A stretch of DNA of 64,000 bases from Streptomyces chattanoogensis (GTDB taxonomy: Bacteria > Actinomycetota > Actinomycetes > Streptomycetales > Streptomycetaceae): NCBI RefSeq assembly GCF_001294335.1, contig NZ_LGKG01000024.1, positions 177,334-241,333 of the forward strand, read 5' to 3'. The position numbers were made by a program, and so were the translations under genes. Positions 7,308 through 17,863 of the stretch are shown piece by piece (the stretch's first letter is position 1; the number at the start of each line of letters is the position of its first letter). The notes under the pieces are model-generated. The model was given only the letters and a program-made list of their open reading frames with translations. It was not told the origin of the DNA and ran no database searches.

Positions 7308-8294
7308 ATGAAGATCGCTTTCGTAGGCAAGGGCGGCAGCGGCAAGACCACGCTGTCCTCCCTGTTCATCCGGCATCTCGCCGCGGCCCGCGTCCCCGTG
7401 GTCGCGGTGGACGCCGATATCAACCAGCACCTGGGCGCCGCCCTCGGCCTGGACGAGCAGGCGGCCGCCGCGCTCCCCGCGATGGGCGCCCATCTCCCGT
7501 TGATCAAGGACTACTTGCGCGGCAGCAACCCCCGGCTCCGCTCCGCCGAGACCATGATCAAGACCACCCCGCCCGGTGAGGGCTCCCGCCTGCTGCGGGT
7601 CCGTGAGGACAATCCCGTCTACGACGCCTGCGCCCGGACCGTACCGCTGGACGACGGCTCCGTACGGCTGATGGCGACCGGCCCGTTCACCGAGTCCGAT
7701 CTGGGCGTGGCCTGCTACCACTCCAAGGTCGGCGCGGTCGAGCTGTGCCTCAACCACCTGGTGGACGGGCGCGAGGAGTATGTCGTCGTCGACATGACGG
7801 CCGGTTCGGACTCCTTCGCCTCCGGGATGTTCACCCGTTTCGACATGACCTTCCTGGTGGCCGAGCCGACCCGTAAGGGCATTGCCGTCTACCGCCAGTA
7901 CAAGGAGTACGCCCGGGACTTCGGCGTCCCCCTCAAGGTGGTGGGCAACAAGGTGCAGAGCCCGGACGACCTGGCGTTTCTGCGCTCCGAGGCGGGCGAC
8001 GACCTGCTGGTGACCGTCGGGCACTCCGACTGGGTGCGCGCCATGGAGAAGGGCCGCCAGGCCCCCTTCGCGCAGCTGGAGGAGGCCAACCGTGGCGCCC
8101 TCGAGGTGCTGCACGGCGCCGCGGACGCCTCGTACGAGCGCCGCGACTGGGAGCGCTACACCCGCCAGATGGTGCACTTCCACCTCAAGAACGCGGAGAG
8201 CTGGGGCAACGCCAAGACGGGCGCCGACCTTGCCGCCCAGGTCGACCCCGCCTTCGTCCTGCTGGAGGAAGCGGCTACTCCGCAGCCGGCCTGA
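7308..8294 (+). CDS. CooC-like MinD-superfamily ATPase
   Basis: A 328-residue P-loop ATPase. The deviant Walker A GKGGSGKTT is at residues 7-15, DADINQHLG follows the switch I position, and a conserved VVVDMTAGSDSFASG corresponds to Walker B/switch II. Proteins of this type resemble CooC, which inserts nickel into carbon monoxide dehydrogenase, but no CODH, hydrogenase or urease gene is visible here, so the client protein is unknown. Its 3' end overlaps the convergent lipoprotein gene by 20 bases. Confidence 0.85.
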   Translation: MKIAFVGKGGSGKTTLSSLFIRHLAAARVPVVAVDADINQHLGAALGLDEQAAAALPAMGAHLPLIKDYLRGSNPRLRSAETMIKTTPPGEGSRLLRVREDNPVYDACARTVPLDDGSVRLMATGPFTESDLGVACYHSKVGAVELCLNHLVDGREEYVVVDMTAGSDSFASGMFTRFDMTFLVAEPTRKGIAVYRQYKEYARDFGVPLKVVGNKVQSPDDLAFLRSEAGDDLLVTVGHSDWVRAMEKGRQAPFAQLEEANRGALEVLHGAADASYERRDWERYTRQMVHFHLKNAESWGNAKTGADLAAQVDPAFVLLEEAATPQPA

Positions 8295-9582
8295 TCCGCG
8301 CATCCGCCCCGGCGGGCAGCACCGGTGCGGCCGGCCTGCCCGCCGGTCCGTAGGGGGCGCCGCCGGTGTCCCCGGCGAGATACGACGCCCAGCCGCCCTG
8401 CGGGGACTCGCCCACCGAGAGTTCCTGCAGTCTGGCCAGCACCTCGGGCTGCTGTGCGTCCAGCCAGTCGGCCAGCTGCTTGAAGCTGACGCACCGTACG
8501 CCCCTCCTGGGGCAGATGGCCTTGATGGCCTGCTCGACGGCCGTCATGTAGGTGCCGCCGTTCCAGGACTCGAAGTGGTCGCCGATGAACAGCGGGGCGC
8601 GGTTGCCGCGATAGGCGCGCTCGAAGCCCGCCATGATGCCGTCGAGCATCTGCCTGCCCCAGGTGGCGTGCATCGCGCGGTTGCCGTGGGTGGTGCCCGA
8701 CTGGTTGGCGAGGAAGTTGTAGTCCATCGCGAGGGCCTCGAAGGCCCGGCCGGGCAGCGGAATCTGCTGCAGCGGGAAGTCCCAGATGCCGTCGGTCCGG
8801 TGCGGCCAGGTCTGCCGTCCGCCGGAGGAGCTGGCGTCGTAGCGGAAGCCCATCTCCTTGGCGGCGGGTATCAGATTGTGCTGCCCCTCCAGGCACGGTG
8901 CCCGCCCGCCGACGAGTTCCCGGGAGTAGTCGAACGGCAGTGGCGGCTCGGATATCAGGCCCGAGTTGGTCTTCCAGTGGGTGACGAAGTCCTCGGCCTG
9001 CTCGATCTCGCTGACCCATTCGCCCGGCGTCCAGACGCCGACGCCCCGGGGGCCGCAGAAGTGGCCGTTGAAGTGCGTGCCTATCTCGTGACCCTCCTGC
9101 CAGGCGCCGCGCAGCTGCGCCACGGTGTCCCTGGTCCCCCGGACGTCGTTGAAGCCGATCGCCGAGGTGCCGGGGGTGTGCCGGGGCGGGGCGTACAAGT
9201 CCCGTTTGTCCTCCGGGAGCAGGTAGACGCCGCTGAGGAAGAACGTCATGGTCGCCTGGTATTTCCTGCCGACCGCCCGGAAGCGCGAGAAGAGTTTCCT
9301 GCTGTCCTCGCCCGCGCCGTCCCAGGAGAACACCACGAACTGCGGGGGCCGTTTGCCCGGCTCGAGGCGCAGGGGTGTGGGCTGAAGGGGCTGTTCGCCG
9401 GTGTACGCGGTCGAGCCGTCGCCGATCAGCCGGACCGTCCGGGCGGGGGCCTGCGGCACGGGCCGTCCCCTCCTGGTGTGCTGCGGCGGGCCGCCGCGCG
9501 AGGGCCCGCCGCAGCCGCCGGCTATCGCGGCCAGCGCCACCGCCGCGGCTATCGACGCCGTGAGCTTCGTCGGTGCTGCCAT
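8275..9582 (-). CDS. NodB-like polysaccharide deacetylase lipoprotein
   Basis: A 435-residue secreted protein. The N-terminus is a lipoprotein signal with lipobox AIAGGC. The body carries NodB-like motifs: FSWDGAGED near residue 84 in place of TFDDGP, ATMTFFLSG, and GHEIGTHFNGH near residues 162-173, which keeps the two histidines of the H-x3-H metal site. It is therefore probably a membrane-anchored deacetylase of cell-wall or exopolysaccharide sugars, though motif 1 is atypical. The ATG at 9582 has a near-perfect AAGGAGG six bases upstream. It is tail-to-tail with the CooC-like gene. Confidence 0.82.
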   Translation of the reverse strand: MAAPTKLTASIAAAVALAAIAGGCGGPSRGGPPQHTRRGRPVPQAPARTVRLIGDGSTAYTGEQPLQPTPLRLEPGKRPPQFVVFSWDGAGEDSRKLFSRFRAVGRKYQATMTFFLSGVYLLPEDKRDLYAPPRHTPGTSAIGFNDVRGTRDTVAQLRGAWQEGHEIGTHFNGHFCGPRGVGVWTPGEWVSEIEQAEDFVTHWKTNSGLISEPPLPFDYSRELVGGRAPCLEGQHNLIPAAKEMGFRYDASSSGGRQTWPHRTDGIWDFPLQQIPLPGRAFEALAMDYNFLANQSGTTHGNRAMHATWGRQMLDGIMAGFERAYRGNRAPLFIGDHFESWNGGTYMTAVEQAIKAICPRRGVRCVSFKQLADWLDAQQPEVLARLQELSVGESPQGGWASYLAGDTGGAPYGPAGRPAAPVLPAGADARIRPAAE

Positions 9583-9901
9583 CGAGCCTCCTTCGCCTGC
9601 CCCCGAGTGATCCCGAGTGATCAATCAGAAGGACTACCCGTAAGTGAAGGAACACGGAGAAACAGAGGGAAAAGAGAGCCCAATAGTCATAAGAATCACC
9701 CGATAGATGGAACGACGGCCCTGTATGCCCGAAAAAGCTTCTCTCTCCCTTTACACGTCATTACGATCCATTTACCGATGCTTGAGAGTCACCGGACCGC
9801 CACCCCACGCACGGCCCGTCCGGCCGGCTCGCGTCCCGCCGCAGTACACCGCCGCCCACGATCGCGCCCCGCGCGACCGCGTCGCCCCGGAGGAGACGGG
9901 A
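9583..9901. other. Divergent AT-richer intergenic region
   Basis: About 320 bases between the lipoprotein gene and the SulP fusion. It contains the direct repeat CGAGTGATC at 9604-9612 and 9614-9622 followed by an AT-rich tract (about 9640-9790) unusual for this genome, likely holding both promoters. No gene was recognised. Confidence 0.5.
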
Positions 9902-12235
9902 ATGTCGCAGATCGAGAAGTCGCCACCGCCGAAGCCGCGCGCCCCGCACCCCGCCGAAATCCCGCCCGAGGTCCGTACGGACTCCGTGCCCGAGCCGCGC
10001 GCCGAGGGAGCCGGCCGGGCCTTCCGGCGGGACCTCCCCGCCTCGGTCGTCGTCTTCCTGCTCGCCGTCCCGCTCTCGCTCGGCATCGCCCTCGCCACCG
10101 GCGCCCCACCGCAGGCCGGGCTGGTCGCCGCGGCCGTCGGCGGCATCGTCGCCGGTCTGCTCGGCGGCGCACCGCTCCAGGTCAGCGGCGCGGCCACCGG
10201 CCTCCTCGTGGTCACCGCCGACCTCGTCCAGCGGTACGGCTGGCGCGCCACCTGCGCCATCACCGTCCTGGCCGGGCTCGCCCAACTCGCCCTCGGGGCA
10301 CTGCGGGTGGCCCGCGCGGCGCTGGCCATCAGCCCGGCGATCGTGCACGGCATGCTCGCCGGAATCGGCGTCACGATCGCCGTCGGCCAGCTCCATGTGG
10401 TGCTCGGCGGCAGCCCCGACAGCTCGGCGCTCGCCAACGCCGCCGCACTGCCCCGCCAGCTGGAGCATCCGCACGCCGCGGCGCTGCTGGTCGGCGCCGT
10501 CACCGTCGCCGTACTGGCCGGCTGGAAGCGGCTGCCGGGGCGCGGCGGGCGCTGGGCGCGCAGCGTCCCGCCCCCGCTGGCCGCCGTCCTCGCCGCGACG
10601 GCCGTCAGCACCGGGACGGCGCTGCCGCGGGTCGATCTGCCGTCCTGGCGGCTGCCCGAGCTGCCCGAGCTGCCCGACGCCTCCTGGCCGGCCGTCGCCG
10701 CAGCGGTGCTGACCGTCACCCTGGTGGCCGGCGTGGAGTCGCTGCTGTCGGCGGTGGCGGTCGACCGCCTGGCAGCCGAGCGGCCCGCCGCCCCCGGGGG
10801 CCGGGCCCACCTCGACCGCGAGCTGGCCGGGCAGGGCGTCGCCAACGTCGTCTCCGGGCTGCTGGGCGGCATGCCGGTCTCCGGTGGCGCGATGCGCGGC
10901 TCGGCGAATGTGAAGGCGGGGGCGGCGACCCGTCGGGCCACCGTGCTGCACGGCGTCTGGGTGCTGCTCTGCGCGGGCCTGCTGGCCGGGACGCTGGAGC
11001 TGATCCCACTGGCCGCGCTCGCCGCCCTGGTGATGGTCGTCGGCGTACGGATGGTGAGCTTCGCGCACATCCGCCATGTGCAGCGGCACCGCGAATTCCC
11101 GGTGTACGCCGCCACCTTGGGCGCGGTCGTGGTGCTCGGTGTGCTGCAGGGCGTGGCAACCGGAATCGCAGTCTCGGTGTTTCTTGCACTGAGGAGACTG
11201 ACGCACACCCGGGTCACCGTGACCGAGGAGGAGGACTGCCACCGGGTGCGGGTCAGCGGGCAGTTGACGTTTCTGGCGGTGCCGCGGCTGACCCGGGCGC
11301 TGGCCCTGGTGCCGGACCGCGCCAATGTCGTCATCGAGCTGTGCGGTTCGTTCATGGACCATGCCGCCTACGAGGCGCTGCGGTCCTGGTCCGCGGGGCA
11401 TCGTGCGCACGGTGGCTGGGTCACCCTGGGAGGCCGCTCGGGCCGCCCGATCGCCGAGCCGGCCAGCGCGCACTCCTGCCGTCCCTGGACACCCTGGCGC
11501 AACCACCACTGCACCCGGCCCGGCCCGGCGGGCGAGCCCGTGGCACAGAGCAGCGGCAGCCAACTGCTGGGCGGCGTCAGCGCGTTCCAGCGGCATACCG
11601 CCCCGCTGGTGCGCGAGGAGCTGGCCCGTCTGGCGCGCGAGGGGCAGCGGCCCACCCAGCTGTTCCTGACCTGCGCCGACTCCCGGCTGGTCACGAGCAT
11701 GATCACGTCCAGCGGTCCGGGCGATCTGTTCACCGTGCGCAATGTCGGCAACCTGATGCCGCCGCCCGGTTCGGAGGCCTCCTGCGACTCGGTGGCGGCG
11801 GCGATCGAGTACGCCGTGGAGGTGCTGCGGGTCGGTTCGATCACGGTGTGCGGGCATTCGGGGTGCGGGGCGATGGGGGCACTGCTGGCCTCCGCCGCAC
11901 CGGACGAGGCCGAGCCGACGCCGCTCGCCCGGTGGCTGCGGCACGGCCGCCCGAGCCTGGCCCGCATGGCGCGCATCGGACGGCTGGGCAGGGGCGAAGT
12001 CGCCCTCAGCAACCGGCCGGTGGCCGACGACCAGGAGCGGCTGGCGCTCGTCAACGTCCTGCAGCAGCTCGACCACCTGCGGGCGCACCCGTGTGTGGCC
12101 CGCCGGGTGGCGGAGGGCACGCTCGTGCTGCACGGCATGTACTTCCATGTCGGCGACGCTCAGGCGTATGTGCTCGACGAGGCCGGCGGGCACTTCTCGG
12201 CGGTCCGCGGCGAGCCGGCGCCGGCCCGGGTCTGA
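9902..12235 (+). CDS. SulP anion transporter - STAS - beta-carbonic anhydrase fusion
   Basis: A 777-residue fusion. Residues about 45-430 form a SulP/SLC26 membrane domain with many helices (VVFLLAVPLSLGIALATGAPP onward). A STAS domain follows at about 445-515 and a beta-class carbonic anhydrase from about 550 to the end. The enzyme keeps its zinc ligands: CADSRL near residue 590 and HSGCG near 651. Coupling of an SLC26 carrier to carbonic anhydrase suggests bicarbonate uptake with hydration at the inner membrane face; that substrate is inference. The ATG at 9902 follows GGAGGAG; upstream in-frame codons lack a ribosome site. Confidence 0.92.
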   Translation: MSQIEKSPPPKPRAPHPAEIPPEVRTDSVPEPRAEGAGRAFRRDLPASVVVFLLAVPLSLGIALATGAPPQAGLVAAAVGGIVAGLLGGAPLQVSGAATGLLVVTADLVQRYGWRATCAITVLAGLAQLALGALRVARAALAISPAIVHGMLAGIGVTIAVGQLHVVLGGSPDSSALANAAALPRQLEHPHAAALLVGAVTVAVLAGWKRLPGRGGRWARSVPPPLAAVLAATAVSTGTALPRVDLPSWRLPELPELPDASWPAVAAAVLTVTLVAGVESLLSAVAVDRLAAERPAAPGGRAHLDRELAGQGVANVVSGLLGGMPVSGGAMRGSANVKAGAATRRATVLHGVWVLLCAGLLAGTLELIPLAALAALVMVVGVRMVSFAHIRHVQRHREFPVYAATLGAVVVLGVLQGVATGIAVSVFLALRRLTHTRVTVTEEEDCHRVRVSGQLTFLAVPRLTRALALVPDRANVVIELCGSFMDHAAYEALRSWSAGHRAHGGWVTLGGRSGRPIAEPASAHSCRPWTPWRNHHCTRPGPAGEPVAQSSGSQLLGGVSAFQRHTAPLVREELARLAREGQRPTQLFLTCADSRLVTSMITSSGPGDLFTVRNVGNLMPPPGSEASCDSVAAAIEYAVEVLRVGSITVCGHSGCGAMGALLASAAPDEAEPTPLARWLRHGRPSLARMARIGRLGRGEVALSNRPVADDQERLALVNVLQQLDHLRAHPCVARRVAEGTLVLHGMYFHVGDAQAYVLDEAGGHFSAVRGEPAPARV

Positions 12236-12243
12236 CCTGCGCC

Positions 12244-12260
12244 GGGCCGCCGAACGGCCC
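12244..12260 (+). terminator. Short hairpin after the SulP fusion
   Basis: GGGCCG at 12244-12249 pairs with CGGCCC at 12255-12260 over five bases, starting 9 bases after the stop codon. It has no T-run. Confidence 0.45.
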
Positions 12261-12270
12261 TGCGGCGGAC

Positions 12271-12306
12271 CAGGTCTTGACAGGTCTACACCAATAATTG
12301 TCCACA
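12271..12306 (+). promoter_or_regulatory. acsA control region: repeated CAGGTCT, dre-like site, DnaA box
   Basis: CAGGTCT occurs at 12271-12277 and again at 12281-12287, exactly one helical turn apart. TTGACA at 12277-12282 is a perfect -35 element. AGGTCTACACCA at 12282-12293 matches the DasR-type dre core (TGGTCTAGACCA) at 10 of 12 positions. TTGTCCACA at 12298-12306 is a perfect DnaA box. No clear -10 is visible at the right distance from TTGACA. Confidence 0.5.
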
Positions 12307-12381
12307 GCCCTTGTCATGGCCGGGCGCGGGCTGATGAGCTATGAGCGGGACACATCGGACGCCCTGGGAATGGGAGAAGTT

Positions 12382-14358
<1,977 letters not shown>

Positions 14359-14370
14359 GCGGGACCGCTC

Positions 14371-14413
14371 ACGGAGGGGGCACCGGGCCGTCACGGCCGG
14401 GTGCCCCCTCCGT
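14371..14413 (+). terminator. acsA terminator
   Basis: ACGGAGGGGGCACC at 14371-14384 pairs with GGTGCCCCCTCCGT at 14400-14413, with an inner GGCCG/CGGCC stem. It begins 13 bases after the acsA stop. Confidence 0.8.
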
Positions 14414-14529
14414 CGCACTCCGGCGGCCTCGCGCCCGATATGCCCGTAAAGTGATGGCCACCGAATAGCTCCTCGCACTCGCCCGGTAAAGTAGGAAGTG
14501 CGTTAATGACACGCCAAGAAACTCAGGGT

Positions 14530-14590
14530 GCGCCGGGAAGTCTGGTCGGCAACTGCAACAGCCGTACACAGCTGCCGAATTGACCGGAGG
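14530..14590 (+). promoter_or_regulatory. Candidate structured 5' leader of nhaA
   Basis: CGGC at 14547-14550 can pair with GCCG at 14532-14535, or as part of a longer stem TCGGCA-a-CTG (14546-14555) with CAG-c-TGCCGA (14569-14578). The second stem ends seven bases before the GGAGG ribosome site at 14586-14590. The mutually exclusive pairings are what a cis-acting RNA switch would need. No known riboswitch class was recognised. Confidence 0.4.
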
Positions 14591-14597
14591 TCACCCC

Positions 14598-15992
14598 GTG
14601 AGCGCGACGAAGCCCCGCCGTTCCATATTTCTCGGGCGGATGCCGCTCCCCGAGCGAAACTTCGTCGCGGATGCGCTGCGCGCCGAGACCGTCGGCGGCG
14701 TTCTGCTCCTCGCCGCCGCCGTCATAGCCCTGATCTGGGCAAACACCCTGAGCGGCAGCTACGCGGCGATACGCGACTTCCACCTCGGACCCGCCTCGCT
14801 GGGCCTGGATCTGTCCGTCCAGCACTGGGCCGCCAACGGCCTGCTCGCGATCTTCTTCTTCGTCGCCGGCATCGAGCTCAAGCGCGAACTGGTCGCCGGC
14901 GAACTGCGCGACCCCAAGGCCGCCGCCCTCCCGGTCGTCGCCGCGGTCTGCGGTATGGCGACGCCCGCGATCGTCTACGCCGTCGTCAACGGCATCGGCG
15001 GCGGCTCGCTCCAGGGCTGGGCGGTCCCCACCGCCACCGACATCGCCTTCGCGCTCGCGGTCCTCGCCGTCATCGGCACCTCCCTGCCCTCCGCACTGCG
15101 CGCCTTCCTGCTCACCCTCGCCGTCGTCGACGACCTCTTCGCAATCCTGATCATCGCGGTCTTCTTCACCTCGACGATCAATTTCCTGGCGCTCGGCTTC
15201 GCCGTCATCGGCCTGGCGCTCTTCTACCTGCTGCTCCGCAAGGGCGTCCGCGGCTGGTACGTCTACGTCCCCCTGGCGCTGGTCATCTGGGGCCTGATGG
15301 AGAACAGCGGGGTGCACGCCACCATCGCGGGCGTCGCCATGGGCCTGATGCTGCGCTGCCACCGGCGCGACGGCGAGGACCGGTCCCCCGGCGAACGCAT
15401 CGAGCATCTGGTCCGCCCGCTCTCGGCCGGCCTCGCGGTGCCGCTGTTCGCCCTCTTCTCCGCGGGCGTGTCCATCGCCGGCGGCGCGGTCCACGACGTC
15501 TTCACCCGGCCCGAGACGCTCGGCGTCGTCCTCGGCCTGGTGGTCGGCAAGGCACTGGGCGTCTTCGGCGGCACCTGGGTCACCGCCCGCTTCACCAAGG
15601 CGGAACTCAACCCCGACCTCAAGTGGCCGGATGTCTTCGCCGTCGCGACCCTGGCCGGAATCGGCTTCACGGTCTCACTGCTCATCGGCGAACTGGCCTT
15701 CTCCGAGGACCTCGCGCTGGCCTCCGAGATCAAGGCATCGGTGCTGATCGGCTCCCTGCTCGCCGCCGTGTGCGCGGCCGTGCTCCTCAAGCTCCGCAAC
15801 AACAAGTACCGCACGCTGTGCGAGGACGAGGAGCGCGACGAGGACCACGACGGCATCCCCGACATCTACGAACTCGACAAGCCCGAATACCACCTTCGGA
15901 TGGCCGCGATCCTCGAGGCAAAGGCCGCCGAACACCGCCGCCTTGCCGAAGTGGCCGCCCGCACCCACGCCGGGGACGATGGTCCGGCATGA
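14598..15992 (+). CDS. nhaA: NhaA-family Na+/H+ antiporter
   Basis: A 464-residue inner-membrane antiporter. The family core is intact: FFFVAGIELKREL early on, PTATDIAFALAVLAVIG, and the paired aspartates of LAVVDDLFAILIIA near residue 177, which bind Na+ and protons. Twelve hydrophobic segments can be counted. After the last helix there is an unusual hydrophilic tail (about residues 405-464) containing DEDHDGIPD, a calcium-loop-like acidic motif, and a charged helix. GTG 14598 has GGAGG seven bases upstream. Confidence 0.95.
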   Translation: MSATKPRRSIFLGRMPLPERNFVADALRAETVGGVLLLAAAVIALIWANTLSGSYAAIRDFHLGPASLGLDLSVQHWAANGLLAIFFFVAGIELKRELVAGELRDPKAAALPVVAAVCGMATPAIVYAVVNGIGGGSLQGWAVPTATDIAFALAVLAVIGTSLPSALRAFLLTLAVVDDLFAILIIAVFFTSTINFLALGFAVIGLALFYLLLRKGVRGWYVYVPLALVIWGLMENSGVHATIAGVAMGLMLRCHRRDGEDRSPGERIEHLVRPLSAGLAVPLFALFSAGVSIAGGAVHDVFTRPETLGVVLGLVVGKALGVFGGTWVTARFTKAELNPDLKWPDVFAVATLAGIGFTVSLLIGELAFSEDLALASEIKASVLIGSLLAAVCAAVLLKLRNNKYRTLCEDEERDEDHDGIPDIYELDKPEYHLRMAAILEAKAAEHRRLAEVAARTHAGDDGPA

Positions 15993-16037
15993 TCTGAGAG
16001 GCTTTGCCATCCGGGCGAAGAGAAGAGGGAGACGGCG

Positions 16038-16496
16038 ATGAGCGCAGCCGACGGCGGCACGGACCGCAGCCTCGGGCAGTTGGTGGCCACGGCCACCGCC
16101 GAGATGTCCGCACTGGTGCACGACGAGATCGCGCTGGCCAAGGCGGAGCTGCGGCAGGACGCCAAGCGGGCCGGCATCGGCGGCGCCGCCTTTGTGGTGG
16201 CGGGTGCGCTGGCGCTGTTCGCGCTGCCGGTGCTCAGCTTCGCGGCGGCGTACGGCATCCACAACCTCGGCATGGGGCTCGCCTGGTCCTTCCTGATCGT
16301 GGGCGGCGCGTTCCTCGTCCTCGCCGCGCTGCTGGTACTGATCGCCACGGCCAAGATCAAGAAGATCAAGAAGCCGGAGAAGTCGATCAGCTCCGCCAAG
16401 GAGACCGCTGCTGTACTGCAGAAGGCCAAGCCGCACCCGCGCGTCGCGCCGGAGGAGCACCCGGTCCTGGAGTCTGTGACACGCTCGTCCGTATGA
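16038..16496 (+). CDS. Actinobacterial holin-superfamily (DUF1469-type) membrane protein
   Basis: A 152-residue protein with an amphipathic N-terminal helix (about residues 15-45), two membrane helices (about 48-75 and 82-105) and a basic lysine-rich tail. This is the layout of actinobacterial holin-X/DUF1469 proteins. Despite the family name there is no phage context. It has AGGGAGA before the ATG, and its stop overlaps the next gene's ATG as ATGA. M. tuberculosis Rv3669 occupies the same place before ephE. Confidence 0.85.
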   Translation: MSAADGGTDRSLGQLVATATAEMSALVHDEIALAKAELRQDAKRAGIGGAAFVVAGALALFALPVLSFAAAYGIHNLGMGLAWSFLIVGGAFLVLAALLVLIATAKIKKIKKPEKSISSAKETAAVLQKAKPHPRVAPEEHPVLESVTRSSV

Positions 16497-17437
16497 CAGC
16501 CCCTGACAGCACCACCTCGGTCGTACACCTCGACGTTCCCGGCAGGGGGAACAAGAGGGTGTCGCACCGGGACGTCGCGGCGAACGGCGCGCGCTTCCAC
16601 ATCGCCGAGATGGGCGACGGCCCCCTGGTGCTCCTGCTGCACGGCTTTCCGCAGTTCTGGTGGACCTGGCGCCACCAGCTGCCCGCGCTCGCCGACGCGG
16701 GCTTCCGGGCGGTCGCGATGGACCTGCGGGGCGTCGGCGGCAGCGACCGCACCCCGCGCGGCTACGACCCCGCGAACCTCGCCCTCGACATCACGGGCGT
16801 CGTACGGTCCCTGGGCGAGCCGGACGCGGCGCTGGTCGGGCACGATCTGGGCGGCTATCTGGCCTGGACCGCGGCGGTGATGCGGCCCAAGCTGGTGCGC
16901 CGGCTCGCGGTCGCCTCGATGCCGCACCCGCGGCGCTGGCGCTCGGCGATGCTCGCAGACGTACGGCAGAGCGCCCGCAGCTCGCACATCTGGAACTTCC
17001 AGCGGCCCTGGCTGCCCGAGCGCCGGCTCACCGCGGACGACGCGGCGCTGGTCGGCCGCATGATCCGCGACTGGTCCGGGCCGCGGCTGCCCGAGGACGA
17101 CGCCGTCGCGGTCTACCAGCGGGCGATGAGCATCCCCTCCACGGCGCACTGCTCGATCGAGCCGTACCGCTGGATGGTGCGGTCGATGGCCCGCCCGGAC
17201 GGCATCCAGTTCAACCGCCGGATGAAGATGCCGGTCCGGGTCCCCACGCTCCACCTGCACGGATCCCTCGACCCGGTGATGCGCACCCGCAGCGCGGCCG
17301 GCTCCGGCGAGTATGTGGAGGCCCCGTACCGGTGGCGGCTCTTCGACGGGCTGGGGCACTTCCCGCACGAAGAGGACCCCGCGGCGTTCTCCACCGAGCT
17401 GATCAACTGGCTGAAGGACCCGGAACCGGACCGCTGA
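16493..17437 (+). CDS. Alpha/beta hydrolase, epoxide hydrolase-like
   Basis: A 314-residue enzyme of the epoxide hydrolase/dehalogenase branch. The oxyanion motif is HGFPQFWWTW, the nucleophile elbow GHDLGGYLAW uses aspartate rather than serine, a second acid is in LHGSLDP, and the catalytic histidine is in GLGHFPHEED. It probably hydrolyses an epoxide or related ester; the natural substrate is unknown. Translational coupling to the holin-like membrane protein (4-bp overlap) and conserved synteny with M. tuberculosis ephE (Rv3670) suggest a cell-envelope role. Confidence 0.9.
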   Translation: MTAPDSTTSVVHLDVPGRGNKRVSHRDVAANGARFHIAEMGDGPLVLLLHGFPQFWWTWRHQLPALADAGFRAVAMDLRGVGGSDRTPRGYDPANLALDITGVVRSLGEPDAALVGHDLGGYLAWTAAVMRPKLVRRLAVASMPHPRRWRSAMLADVRQSARSSHIWNFQRPWLPERRLTADDAALVGRMIRDWSGPRLPEDDAVAVYQRAMSIPSTAHCSIEPYRWMVRSMARPDGIQFNRRMKMPVRVPTLHLHGSLDPVMRTRSAAGSGEYVEAPYRWRLFDGLGHFPHEEDPAAFSTELINWLKDPEPDR

Positions 17438-17480
17438 GGAGCCGGGAGCCCGGGGAAGCGCCGGAAGCGTCCGGGCGACC

Positions 17481-17547
17481 GTTCGCCACCACATCGAACG
17501 TTCGTGTGGCGAACCGCCAATTGCCTGGCGCATAGGCCAATTGGCGG
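17481..17547. terminator. Two tandem inverted repeats
   Basis: GTTCGCCAC at 17481-17489 pairs with GTGGCGAAC at 17506-17514, and CCGCCAATTG at 17514-17523 pairs with CAATTGGCGG at 17538-17547. The first also encloses the palindrome CGAACGTTCG at 17495-17504. They follow the hydrolase stop at 17437 and may terminate it, or act as operators for what follows. Confidence 0.5.
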
Positions 17548-17593
17548 CCCCCGGGGCGGTTACGGACCTTGGGGCCCGGGCAGTGTCGTGGGT

Positions 17594-17791
17594 ATGGGCT
17601 GGACGCACGACTACCGTGACGTGGCACGCAACCGCCGCAGCAGTGCCGCTGCAGTGGGCACTCGGGAGAGGGAAACCCCGGATCTTGGATCCGGCGGCTC
17701 CCCCGGACCCGCGCACCCTATGGGAATTCCGCGCATCCTGCGCCGGAGAGCGCGCTGGATGAGTGCGCGCCTGCGCCATCCGCGCAGCTGA
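17594..17791 (+). CDS. Small arginine-rich hypothetical protein
   Basis: A 65-codon frame starting MGWTHDYRDVARNRR and ending in a very basic segment (PRILRRRARWMSARLRHPRS). It begins with ATG after a weak GTGGG site and has moderate GC3. No domain is recognised. It fills part of the otherwise empty 426-base gap between the hydrolase and the MarP-like gene. It may equally be a chance frame; low codon bias at several positions is the main doubt. Confidence 0.35.
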   Translation: MGWTHDYRDVARNRRSSAAAVGTRERETPDLGSGGSPGPAHPMGIPRILRRRARWMSARLRHPRS

Positions 17792-17863
17792 GCCGCCGCG
17801 CCCCGGCGCGCGCCCGGCGCGGGAAACATCCGCCCCCGCGCCGCCTGCGCCCCGTCTGCCGCC

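Noticed and set aside
7308..8294. CooC-like ATPase as part of a carbon monoxide dehydrogenase operon
   Set aside because: No CODH, hydrogenase or nickel genes are present in the window.
8092..12297. A 1401-codon plus-strand frame
   Set aside because: It crosses the lipoprotein gene on the other strand and runs out of frame through the SulP fusion; its translation is Arg/Gly-rich without domains.
16038..16496. Holin-like protein as a sign of a prophage
   Set aside because: No other phage genes are nearby and the gene is conserved in the core synteny block.
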